The notes below the pieces were generated by a model, which searched no databases, had not been told where the DNA came from, and saw nothing but the letters and a program-made list of their open reading frames with translations. From Plasmodium malariae (Eukaryota > Apicomplexa > Aconoidasida > Haemosporida > Plasmodiidae): a DNA stretch of 64,000 nt. Shown here piece after piece: positions 26,721 through 38,486 of the stretch. The translations under genes were made by a program, and so were the position numbers. Each line of letters opens with the position of its first letter. Position 1 is the first letter of the stretch. The DNA is taken from assembly GCF_900090045.1 (NCBI RefSeq), contig NC_041786.1:2040501-2104500 (forward strand), in the 5' to 3' direction.

Positions 26721-29700
26721 ATACAGGGGCAAATATATATATAATATATATATTTACATGCTTAGGCACAGTACTGTTTCTGTTTTTATTTCTTTGCGTT
26801 TGTTCAAATAATTTTACAAGTTTTCAAATCCTTTTATGGAATGCTAGTATTAAAATTCCTCTATTTTTTTATCCTCTTTCATTGAACACATTTTTTATCA
26901 AACTTACACTAAACACATAGTAGTATTTTTGCTATCAAACAATAATTCAAAAAGAGTGCGAACATTTTGTAGTAGTTAAAATACACAGCTCATAACTTGA
27001 GGATATAATTATTAGGTACTTAAGGTGGTTAATTTTTTTTTTTTTTTTGATATGTTTTACTGTGTATAAAATGTTTTATCTTATTATTTAAATTTTTCGT
27101 TTTTCTATAATGAGACATAACCTTTGCTTAAATTAACATTCTTGGATAAAAAAGATATTTCGTTTTCTATGATTTTTATTACAAGCTAGCAAAAAAATTA
27201 GAGATGTGTACATTTGCATAAGGATAAATATAGATATACACATATATATAAATATATATATTTACATAAATATTTTTTGGAACTTCCTATTTTTTAGAGA
27301 AAGTAATAAAAAAGAAAAAACCCAATTCATATTTTAAAAAAAAAAAAAAGAAGGTATAGCACAGCAAAATGGATTTCCTCTTTTTTCTAAGAAACATATA
27401 CAAAAGAGGAAACAAATTAATAATATTGTAACTCAAGGATTAACTCACATGCACTATATATAATAATATATATATTTATACCATTTAACAAGGTGAAATA
27501 TCCTCAAACTTTTGAACAATCTATAATTTTTATATGTGTACCCTTTTTACAAGATGTGGCGTTTTATTTTAATATTTTGATAACATAAATATATATTATT
27601 TCATGTATCATTCCATCAACTGAACAATTAATATTTTATTATTCCACAAAACAAATTAATTAATAGCTATTTAAGAGATTATTTTAAAGAAGTTTCTGTT
27701 TTTCACCGAATCAGAACGTAGCAAATATACATATACATATATATATTTTTTATTTTTTTTTTTCCAATCTTAAACGCTTTAAGATGTATTTTATATAATA
27801 TGGAGCCTTTCACTTTTCACAATGGGATATATTACAAACACATTAATATGATATAAAAATAATTTTTTTAAAAAAATTAGAAAAGAGAAGTTAACTCCAA
27901 AATTTTTTTTGTTTTTGAATTTTTGATGAGAATGAAATAAAGTATTTTTCTTTTCTTTTCTTTTTTTTTTTTAAAATTAAAATCGCATATGTTTCATTGA
28001 AAAATTAAAATAAACGGAATTCAGTAACACTTAATAATTATGAACACAATTGAAAAATGTGCTTTCATGTGTAAGCACTTATATTACATAAAAAATATAT
28101 GACTTTGCAATCATAGTAATTTGTACCTTATGCGCAATACCTGTAGGCAATAAAGAAAACTGTTTTTAAAGCTATTGCAGGTATTTTGTTGAAATTGCTT
28201 CATTATATAAGCCTGTAGGTAAATATATTCATATATGTATATGTATATATTAGACTAATGTAGGAACAGTAAATTGCATTTATAACTGAAGCATTGAGGT
28301 TCTTTTAACAAAGCATTGTTATTTTCATGGAATGAAACAATTTCCTTTGAATATATGGTCCTTTTTCATTTTAGAAAAACTAATTTTGGATACATGTATA
28401 ATGTATAAGCACATACCATTTATGTACGTTCTTATCTTCTTATTCGAAATTTTTTATTAGTAAAACACAAGTTAGCACTTCCAGTTTTTAGATGAACAAA
28501 TTGAAGGTTAAAAAAAAAAATAAGTACATAAATACTATAATGAAAAATGGAAAGCATTTTAAATCATAAATATCAAAAAAGCTGTTTTCTAAATTCCATT
28601 TGCATTTTAAAGTTTCGCATCTTTTTAATCGAAATAATTCTAAAAAATATTGGTTCAAAGAGAATTTTTTATCTTACGACAATAGTATGTTCTATATTAT
28701 TAAATACATATATGCACACTCGCAAAAATGTATAAAACCAAACACTACATATTTGAAAAAGCTTTGCTTATATATATATATATTCTTACATTCATGAGGT
28801 TATTTTTTTATTACATATTGCATTTTGTTAAGCATTTTTGCAAAATATTGGCGTTAAGATATGTGCAAATAAAATGTATTTATGTTAATTCGTAAAAATG
28901 GTTATATATAAAAAAACTTTTACATAACATATCAAATGCTTTTATTATTATAAGTTCAAAAGTGTTCATATAACGTTTCTGCCGTCTTCAGTGTATCATT
29001 TAAAATTTTATCAATATTGAAAAATATACTCTTTTTTTTTTTGCTCACTTTGTTTCATATTTACATATATGCTTATATATATATACATACTTATGTGTGT
29101 ACACATACATGCAAAATTCACGTGCGGTAACAATTTTAGTTTGTTTAATGAATATCATGAATAAAAAAATTATCATCCCTGGTAAATGTAATATCAAAAA
29201 CTTTCACCATAACAAGCCCCTCTATTATTTCTTCCTCTTTACCATTTACGCTTAAAAAAGATTAGCCAACATTTAGTGATTTTTACTAAAAAGAACCAAA
29301 GCATATTTAAAAAAAAAAAAATAATAAAGTGAGTGAATTAAAATGAACAAAATAAATAAAATAACATAAAATAAAACAAAATGTACAGCTCCTATGCGTA
29401 CATAGTTTATTTCCATTTATAATATTATTTATGGTGTTACACGGGAATACGAGTGTTTATTTGTGTAATTTTCTTTGTTTTGTATAATTACACTTTTTTA
29501 CAATATATTTTTTTTTAAGAATACAAATTATACAGGGATAACAAATTAAACGTAAGAATTATGAGCTCTTTTTTAATTATTTTTTTTTTTCTCGTAATGT
29601 GAAGAGGAAAAATAAAAATATACACTTATTTTTTTTAAATTCAAATAATATGCAACATGAAAAAAATATTTATAAATATATTTTTTTTGTTTTAAGATAT

Positions 29701-29975
29701 GTTTAGATTAAATAAATGATACAGAAGTTCCTTTTTGTAAATATTTGTGTTGGTAAATATATTATAAGCACATATACATATATACATATATAAATGTGTA
29801 TACATGTATATATATATGTATATATAAACTCACCTCATTAGAAAAAGAATTGTCATTTTTTATATGATAAGCAGCTTTTAAAAGATAACTTTATTTAATC
29901 GTATTTCAAAGTAAGCATACTTAAATTTCCCTTCACAATTTTTCTTAACAAAAGAAATCAAAAGTTCCATAAAGG

Positions 29976-31542
29976 ATGGCCGGTGGGGGAGCATTAAATA
30001 ACTTGTTTCCAGGATACAAGGATAAAATATGGCTAAAGCTTCCTTACCAAGTACGAAAGAATAATTGCTCGGCGCACGTACCTGCGCATAAGGAAGTCTA
30101 TGCATGAGTACAAATTTATCTTAACACGTGTGCATGTTTATTAGTTATATAAATACATATATACGTAAACCCATATATATATACACCCATACATATATAT
30201 ACCTCCATATGAGTACATATAAAAAAAGTTAAAATTTTATATACCAAATTAAAAAAAAAAGAAAAAGAAAAATGTATCCTTTTTCCGCAAAGTTGCAATA
30301 TGTTATCTCACCACTTTTACTTGATATGTGCTTTACCTTTTTTAATTGATTTTTATTTTTATTTTTTTTTTTTTTAATATAAAATTTACATTTGAAATTG
30401 TATTTTTATATTTGCATTCCTCCTGTATTCAGCTTCGAGTCTATTTAATAAATTCATGGAATAAGGAATTTGAAAAAAACATGTTAAAAGCAAAAATAAA
30501 AAATAACAGAATAAAAAATTTGAATTATTATATACTGGATAGATTTAAGCCAAATGATAATTACAAAAATAGTCATACAGATTATAAAAGACAGATATGT
30601 AGAGGAACGTTAGAAGAAGGGTGTGATTTTTATTTGCCTGATAGAAAAAATCAGGATAGATTAAAAAATCATTTAGAACCATATACAAATGAAGAAAATG
30701 AAGAAAGAAAAAAATATAAATATTTAAATTTAAAATATTATATATTATTTGCCTTGGGTTTTTCTATAGTACATAATAATATACAATCAAGACCAGTTGC
30801 TTGGTGTATGGACTCAGAACCACCACATACCCCTCATTATCCATTTTGGTTTAAGTCCATTTTTCATTCTCATGATATACCAAGTGTAAGGAGGGGGTTT
30901 GAAGTCTATAGACAAATATGTGCAACTTGTCATTCGATGGAACAATTACAGTTTCGTAGTTTAGTTAATGAAGTATATCCTGAAAAACGAGTAAAACAAA
31001 TAGCAGCATCTTATGATATAGAAGATGGTCCAGATGACAAAGGGGAGATGTTTACAAGGCCAGGTGTATTAACAGATTCATTTCCAAAACCATATCCAAA
31101 TGAAGAAGCAGCAAGATATGCAAATGGTGGTGCAGCACCACCAGATTTGTCAGTTATAACTTCAGCAAGACATAATGGACCAGACTATATTTTTTCATTA
31201 TTAACTTGTTATCGTGATCCTCCAGAGGGCGTAGTACTAAGACCTGGTTTATATTATAATACTTACTTTGCTGGTGGATCTATATCCATGCCTCCACCCC
31301 TTCAAGATGATATGATTGAATATGAAGATGGAACACCGTGTAATGTTTCTCAGATGGCAAAAGATGTTGTAAACTTCTTAACATGGGCAGCTGAACCAAC
31401 ACATGATGAAAGAAAACTAACGGGTCTCAAATTAGTAAGTGGTGCTTTTGTTGCAATGGTACTAATGACTGTATGGCAGAGATTTTTCTGGACTATTTAT
31501 GCTACTAGAAGAATTGATTTCGGAAAAATAAAATATTTATAA
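29976..31542 (+). CDS. CYT1: Cytochrome c1, mitochondrial complex III (two exons)
   Basis: Exon 1, 29976-30050, encodes 25 residues (MAGGGALNNLFPGYKDKIW and on to LPYQ). The intron is 30051-30432 (GTACGA to TATTCAG). Exon 2, 30433-31542, continues LRVYLINSWN. Total 394 aa. Cytochrome c1 passes electrons from the Rieske centre to cytochrome c in the inner mitochondrial membrane. Covalent haem attachment is CATCH at residues 188-192, the axial Met is in SISMPPPL (Met311), and a C-terminal membrane anchor (SGAFVAMVLMTVWQRFFW) ends in the matrix-facing TRRIDFGKIKYL. The long basic N-terminus before an internal hydrophobic stretch (YYILFALGFSIVHNN) suits a mitochondrial presequence. The frame is open back to 30346, but that stretch is poly-T intron. 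Exon 1 gives a proper Met-Ala start, and phases agree. Confidence 0.95.
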
Positions 31543-33010
31543 TGTACATTAGTTTTGGAAAATTAAAACATAGAAGCTGTTGATTCAACGGTCTTTTTTT
31601 TTTTTTTTTTTTACCATCTCATTTGACGGTATAAATGTGTATATGTATGTGTAATTATATTATGTATATTTTCGTAAGCATACAGAAACAAGTCGATATA
31701 CGGGTTACAAAGAAAGAGAAAAATTATTATACATATAAACATACATATATATGTATGCCATTTTGCTATTTTTACAGTAAAATCATAATCTTTAATTATA
31801 CCTATTATATAATTGCATTTCATTAATTGTACACAGCGAACGTTTTTGTACTTTTATGGAGCACATTTTATTAAATATATGGAAGTTGTAACCTAGGGTT
31901 TTACAAAATTAATGAGCATTAAAAAAATATTTGATATTGTAGTTGTTGCAATTTAATGTTCTTGTTCCTTTTTTTCAGGCACAATTCTTGCAAATTTTTT
32001 TTTTTTTTTATTTTTAATTTGAAGTTTATTTTTTCATATTTTAATATAATTCTTTTTTTTTCCCTTTTTTTTTTTATATTAAAACATTTTCGGTACAAAT
32101 GGTACGAAAATTTTTTGTTTTGTTAATTTATTTTTTTCCTCGTTATTTTACATTATTTATGCTACTGTAATATTCCATTTTATTTTATATTTTTTTTTAA
32201 GTTTTAAAGCTACACCTTTTTTTATTCTCTATAAACGGCACAAACTCAAATCTGAAAAATGAAAATTATGCTTTGCATGGTAGTATATAATATATAATTT
32301 TTCAACAAAAAAATTGATTGCGTAGAGAATGCTATTGCATTGGCGAAGCCCCTTGTAGGATGCTGGGAGTGTATCTATTTGTGTATATGCATATATGTTT
32401 ATGAATGTGTTAATTTGACATTTTTGGAAACATTACCAACTTTGCAAAGAATGAAAATTATAGGTATATCCTTTTCTACCACGTCATTCTTTTCAGAACG
32501 TAGTCTAAGTTACACACGTATATGGTCACCTATGTTTTTTTTTTTCTTTTTTTGCTGAAAAAAAAAATGTTTTAGTATGTTCCGCAGATTCGTACTATGC
32601 AATTTCTAATATGTACATTTATTATTTTAAATATTAAAATAGAAATGGATAGATTAATTTATATGCTCGCCTGTTCTAATGTAATGCATTTTTACTTACA
32701 ACTTTTATGTAGTACAATATTATTGTTGTAAATTATACTAATAAAAGTTGTTTCAATAAGGGGTTTTACTATATATTATATTGCAAAATTCATTTTTTCC
32801 TTTATTGTTCAAATGATAGGGAATAGTTCTTATGCTTTACTTTGTACATACTATAAAGGCTTCCATGCATCATTTATATAGTGTACTTAATTATTAATGT
32901 TCCTTGTACATTAAAATGAAAACTTAATATTTATTTTCTCCTTAAAATATGTTTAATTTTTACCTTAACTTTGTGAAGATGTTGAAAGTAAAATAACGTT
33001 TTTCTTTTAT

Positions 33011-33170
33011 TTAATTTTATTTATTTTTACTTGGTTTTATTTATTTTTACTCGGTTTTATTTATTTTTACTTGGTTTTATTTATTTTTACTTGGTTTTAT
33101 TTATTTTTACTTGGTTATATTTATTTTTACTTTTGTTTACTTATTTTTACTTAGTTTTATTTAATTATAC
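33011..33170. repeat. 20-bp minisatellite, about eight units
   Basis: The unit TTGGTTTTATTTATTTTTAC repeats head to tail from 33011. Three units are exact (33031, 33071, 33091). The others differ by a few bases (TTAATT, TCGG, TTGGTTATAT, TTTTGTTTAC, TTAG variants), and the array decays into single half-units to about 33200. It lies between two convergent genes. Confidence 0.9.
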
Positions 33171-33317
33171 TTATTTTTACTTAATTATATTTAATTTTCC
33201 TTTATATATTTTTTTTTTTTTTTTTGTAGATACATGAAGTAAAACGAATAATAGGAAAATTATATTTATTAAAAATGAACAACTAAAATGATAAATGATA
33301 TGTGTAAGTAGAAGATG

Positions 33318-33349
<32 letters not shown>
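33318..33349. repeat. Poly(A) run of 32
   Basis: An uninterrupted run of 32 A on the plus strand, about 440 nt beyond the stop of the minus-strand membrane protein gene. It is likely length-polymorphic. Confidence 0.9.
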
Positions 33350-33353
<4 letters not shown>

Positions 33354-33785
33354 GACAAGAATAAAAGAAGTAATAATACACAAAAAGCTTTAGATTAATA
33401 ATAACTTAAAAATGGACTAATTAAAAATAAGGATTTATCAAATTAAATTCGTAGAACTGTGTAAGGGACAGAGTGTAAAATAAAAATGTCATTATGAATT
33501 AGGCAAAATAAGAATTACAAAGAGTTAAATAGCATTAGAAAGGAGCAAAAAAATGAAAAAAATTAAAATAAGATAAAATAAATAATTAAATAAATAATAA
33601 TAATGCGGATGTTGAAAATTGGACAACATACATTACCAATCGTTTGCATATGCCCTAGAGGATATTAAAAATGTACTGACGGACATATACCAACGTATGT
33701 GTATGTATAGGTATGCATTGTAAATGTATACTCACTTATATGCATTTTCTTGCTTACATCTTCGTGGTTTGCATATACGCAGATA

Positions 33786-35533
33786 CTACACATAGTCGGG
33801 AAATTGCTCTTTTCGAGCACAAATAGAACGGAATGTGTAAAAGGAACAATAAAGAGAATATATGATCATAAATACACACAAGGCTATACATACTAAAAAC
33901 ATCTGTCCATTCGAAAATAAAACAAAACTTTTAAAATGTTCATAAGTTCTTTTGTTTAGTAATACCCAATAAAAATCGTTAAAGTCATTTCTTTTGTATG
34001 AATTGTATACTTTTGATCCTTCATTAAAATCTTCAATTAAGATATATCCAATTAATAAGCAAAAAAAAAACAAAAATACAAATATAAATCCCATAAAAAA
34101 CTTAAATATGCGTTCACAAAAGCATTGGGAAAATATCAGAAGGAATATTAATATCAAACTGAAGACATATAATACTAGCCCAACAATCGAAAAGAAATGG
34201 ATTCCGCTGCAAACGAATATGCACGCCAGGGTTATTAAGTAGGACATCATGGGAGCGTAACTAAAAAGGCGAAGAAGTTATATGCAGGTGTGTGTGTGTG
34301 ATCGTATGTGCGTACTCATGTATGTATCTGTCTATGTACTCAATCGTGTATTTGGGTACATGCGAAGAAACAAATAAAGTAGTAATAAGCAAATGAGTGA
34401 AGCCCTTAATAAAGGACAAAGTAAAATGCTTACATTAAGGTGATTGACATTGAACTTTTTGTTGTTAAGGTTGCCCCCTTGTGAATGTAAATAAAAGACA
34501 TGAGCAACAATACAGATGATAAAATAAGTATATTCCTTTTTTTCATATCATCTATGTATTCATCCAATTTTGCATTTCTCTTTTTTGTCCGTACGAGTTT
34601 TATTTTTTGTAGTGAATCTAAGTATATTTTTATTACTTCATTATCATGTTTTACTAATTCATATTGTAAAGAGTTGAATACAGACTTATTATAATAATTA
34701 AAAAATTTCTGAAATATGTCTGTAAAATTTTTTATTTTTTCCGAATTCGTTATAAAGGCAACAGAGTCGTTTTCCATAAATTTATAAAAATTATCATATA
34801 TATCAAAATTAAGACGAATATTTTTTATTTTTTCATATAATTCTAATATGGTATTTTCAACCATAGTTTTATTAACGCTATGCTCAGAAGCTTTTATATT
34901 ATTAAACATTTTCATTAAATCTTCTCTTGTTAAACTTTTTAATAAAATATCTTTTTTCGTTTCAAGAAATGATTGACGATCCTTTATCATTTCTAATACT
35001 TTACTTGCATCAAATACAGACTTAGCACTACTATCAATTACTGCACCTTCTGTTTTCATTTGACGTACAAGCTCGGCTTGTATAACAGTAGCATCTCCAC
35101 CATCATTTAAATTATTTATTTTATTTAAAAGCATATAATCTGGGTGAAATTTTAGTGCATCCATTATACCTATAATTTTCAAAGAAATGTTTTTGCTTAT
35201 TGATGTAGTATAAACTCCAGAAGAAATTAAAAATAAGGAGACGATAAAAGAGCTTAAATAAATAGGTCGTAAAAGACCCTTATATATAAAATGCCCTAAT
35301 ACAGAAAGTAATAACAAAACTGCCGCACCTATTAAATTATATATGCTTAAATAATAAATCATTTTATATTCTCCATCTGGTATATTTTTATTAAATATAT
35401 TTAGTTTATCTTCATTCATAAAATGTAATAAAAATATCGAGGAGCAGAATATTAAGCTCACCCCTTTGGACCATGTTCCTATAGCTGTATTTTCAACTCC
35501 CCCTTTTTCCGTATGATTACATAAAATGCACAT
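33786..35533 (-). CDS. Conserved-type multi-pass membrane protein, unknown function
   Basis: Two exons: 35533-34434 and 34260-33786, with a 172-nt intron (donor GTAAGC, acceptor TTTTTAG). AT plus T completes an Ile codon, giving the join SITL-I-YAPMMSYL. Total 524 aa. Hydrophobic segments lie at residues about 24-38, 59-83, 91-110 and 340-356, with three to four more after residue 370 (HFFSIVGLVLYVFSLILIFL, FFMGFIFVFLFFFCLLIGYI, MFLVCIALCVFMIIYSLYC), so about eight crossings. Residues about 115-335 form a charged, helical loop that could lie outside or in a lumen. The start chosen is MCILCNHTEKGG. An in-frame ATG 78 nt upstream (35611) adds a Leu run coded by a (TTA)n microsatellite and is less likely. 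I do not recognise the family. Confidence 0.8.
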
Positions 35534-36865
35534 TTTCACGAAAAATAAGTCAAATATGAAATCAAAAGAAAATAATAATAATAATAATAATAAATACAAA
35601 ATTAACCGCAATTCCGCAAATCTGATAGGTGGGTGTATGTGTGTGCTTATAAGTATTCAGATATACTTATATATATATATATATATATATATGTAATGCA
35701 CGTTTATATACATATATAAATATATACATATATTTCTACATTTAAGCTATACTCTTCTTGGTTATCTTTTCTTCATATTATACTTATCTTTTCCTATTCA
35801 CTCTATACATCATTTAAACATTATTACTCTCCTTCTACCATTTACCTCTTAATTTCTTATGTCCACTTTCTTCTATTTTGTTCTTTTCTAAATTTTTTTT
35901 TTTTTTTTTTTTTTTGCGTTAAACATGATTTGTGTGCCTCTAAGGGTACTTTTTCGTGCTTGCATATTATTGTGTGCTCCTTCTTCTTCTATATGAAGTA
36001 CTCTTACGGGTGTTTGAAGTATATGCATATTCATATATATATATTATACTTACGTATGTATGTATTTATATGCATACTTGTATATGTGCACTTTTGCTAC
36101 TTATATAAGCATCGATTTTGCAAAAATTTTTCGCGTCATTTGTGGAATTCTCTTAAAAGACAAAATAAAAAAAATATTCATTATATATTTTTTTTTTTTT
36201 TTTTAAATTATGTTATTATGAAAACCATGAACTAAAAATATACTAAAAAGATGAGTAGAAAAAAAAAAAAAAAAAATAAAAGAGTAAAAGTAAAAGCAAA
36301 AACAAAGAGAAAACAAAAAAATGAGGACATAAAATAACGAAATTATTTTTCATGGATAAAAAAAAAATATTTACGTAAAAAACAAACACGTAAAAGAAAT
36401 AGAAAATGACAAATATAGCTGTAAAATAGAAAAGGGATTAAATGAGAGTATAATTTATAGTTAGAAAAATGGACATACACGTTGACAAACATTTTACATA
36501 CATTACGCATATATATATGTATATATTTTTATTATATTTTTACATTTTGTTATGTAATATTTGAACATTCCTTTATTTGACGCTCGAGGAAAACTAATAC
36601 ATATTTGCACAGATAAATTTTATAGACGTCTCTTAAATATCGATTTGATCTTTTAATACTTATCTATAACACATTATATGTAAATAGAAAATAAAAATGT
36701 ATAATTAAAGAATTAAAAAATTTAATTAATGAATTTTTTATTTATTATTTTATTTTATTTTATTTAGACAATTAATTTTCTTTTTAAAATATTTATTTTA
36801 GGTTGTCTACGATATATTTTTAGAAAATACAATTACACAAATATAAATAGCACAAGAGAACAAAA
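35534..36865. promoter_or_regulatory. Divergent intergenic region, membrane protein and CH-domain genes
   Basis: About 1.3 kb between two divergent start codons, so two promoters are expected. It holds (TTA)n at about 35574-35592, (TA)n at about 35671-35692, T-runs at 35896-35915 and 36188-36203, and A-rich leader DNA before 36866. The open frame at 35930-36235 is T-rich and not gene-like. No defined element is visible. Confidence 0.5.
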
Positions 36866-38455
36866 ATGGACCGTATATTTCATTATTTTGTTAATTATTT
36901 TTGTTACACTTTTATTTAATTATTTAATTATTTAATTATTTTATTTTTTTATTTATTTACTAATTTGTTTATTGTTTCATTTGTTATTTCATTTTTTAAA
37001 TAAAAAAAAATGCACTAATTTTGTAATTTTTTATAGTACCTCGAGAAATTATAAAATGGTTTCAATATTTAAATTTACCATACTCTTTTAAAAATATAAA
37101 AAATGCTAGTAATGGGATAATCATTTCAGAAATAATAAATACATACATACCCCAAGTATTTTCCTTTTTTTTTTTTTTTTTTATTTTCTTATTATATATT
37201 TACTTATTTTAATAAATTTATATTGCAATTCTTTAACTATAATATTGTTCTAAAATTTTTGTTTTTTTTAAATATTTCAAAAAAGTATGTATATTTATTT
37301 TTTTTAAAAGAGTATTAATATGAATAGTTTGGAAAATGGTTTTAGCAAGGAAATAAAAAAAAAAAATTGGCAAATCATAAAAAGAACATTACGAAGTTTA
37401 AACATTTCTTTCGATGAAACATCTATAATTAATTCGGACAAAAGTAAAAAAATAGAATCAATATTGTAAATGAGCCAGAACAGGAAAAGGAAAAAAAAAA
37501 ATGCTTATATACTTATATATATATATGTATACATATACATGTGTATGCAGTTTATATGCAGTAAGTATGAAGTGTGTATACAATATATATGCAATATGTA
37601 CACATTAGATATGTAGTTTGTATGTATTATGTATGAAGTTATGTGCGTGTATATATACGCCTATGCACACAACATGAACGTTTGTATTCCTCCTTTTCTG
37701 CAATTTCAGATGCTATAATAAATCTATTCATTCAATTATACGAATATTTTAATGAAAATAAAAGTAAAAATGAGTCCTATTGTATAAAAGAAGAAAATAA
37801 TGAATTGAATGTCCCTTCTTTTGCTAGATCTACAATAACACAGAAAGTTCGGTGAGCGTGTTGTTAATCATTCGCAAAAAAAAAAAAGTGTATATTATTT
37901 TTAGTGCAATATATATATATATATATGTATGCACTTATGTATGAGCATTCATACATATTATACTGTAATATGCATATGTGCTCGTACGTTTCATAGAGAG
38001 AGTAATGTCCACGACATAGTAGATGAAGAAAAAAAAATGATGAGTACCTACGAAATAATTAAAAGGGAAGAATATGTAACATATAAATACATGTATTCAC
38101 TATATTGTATGTACACATATGTATTATATAGATAGACAGATAAATGCGCATTTGCTTATTCATCCTCTTCTCTAACTAAAATTAGTATATATCTTATTAA
38201 AATTGTGACATGTTTTGTTAGCATAATGCAATGATAAAAGAGAAGGGAAAAGAGGAAAAGGAAAATAAAAACAAAAGAAAATGTAAAAACAAGAAACCTG
38301 GTTTAAATGAAACATCTTTGTTTTACGAGCTTGAAAAAAGTAGCAGCATAATAACTATAAATGATACTAGCAATTATGAGGATTATACAGACATTAAAAC
38401 CGTAATTTTAAAACAAAGCCGCATAAATTTATATATATATATATATTCATGAATT

Positions 38456-38486
<31 letters not shown>

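Larger units (their letters stand above)
26017..29975. promoter_or_regulatory. Divergent promoter region, GAPDH and cytochrome c1
   Basis: About 4 kb separates the two divergent start codons, so both promoters must lie here. Close to GAPDH are long poly(dA:dT) tracts (T26 at 26250-26275, T18 at 26316-26333), of the kind that keep nucleosomes away from Plasmodium promoters. A 25-bp tandem repeat lies at about 26595-26720. Small open frames at 28547-28797 look like chance. I see no tRNA, snRNA or conserved exon, and no defined transcription factor site can be claimed. Confidence 0.6.
31543..33785. other. Convergent 3' region, cytochrome c1 and membrane protein gene
   Basis: About 2.2 kb between two convergent stop codons. 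It carries poly(T) after cytochrome c1 (about 31593-31611), more T-runs at 31995-32010 and 32070-32080, a 20-bp minisatellite (33011-33170) and a 32-A run. Open frames here (for example 33031-33237) are produced by the minisatellite and are not genes. Confidence 0.65.

Noticed and set aside
28547..28797. Two overlapping open frames between GAPDH and cytochrome c1
   Set aside because: Low-complexity Ile/Lys/Asn composition, no clear start context, no domain and no splice partner; likely chance.
30346..30432. Cytochrome c1 starting at 30346 with a Phe/Ile-rich leader
   Set aside because: The leader is a poly-T intron end; a phase-0 splice from the MAGGGALNN exon gives the expected 394 aa.
35534..35611. 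Extended N-terminus MRLILYLLLLLLLF of the membrane protein
   Set aside because: The Leu run comes from a (TTA)n microsatellite, and a better start (MCILCNH) lies just downstream; not fully excluded.
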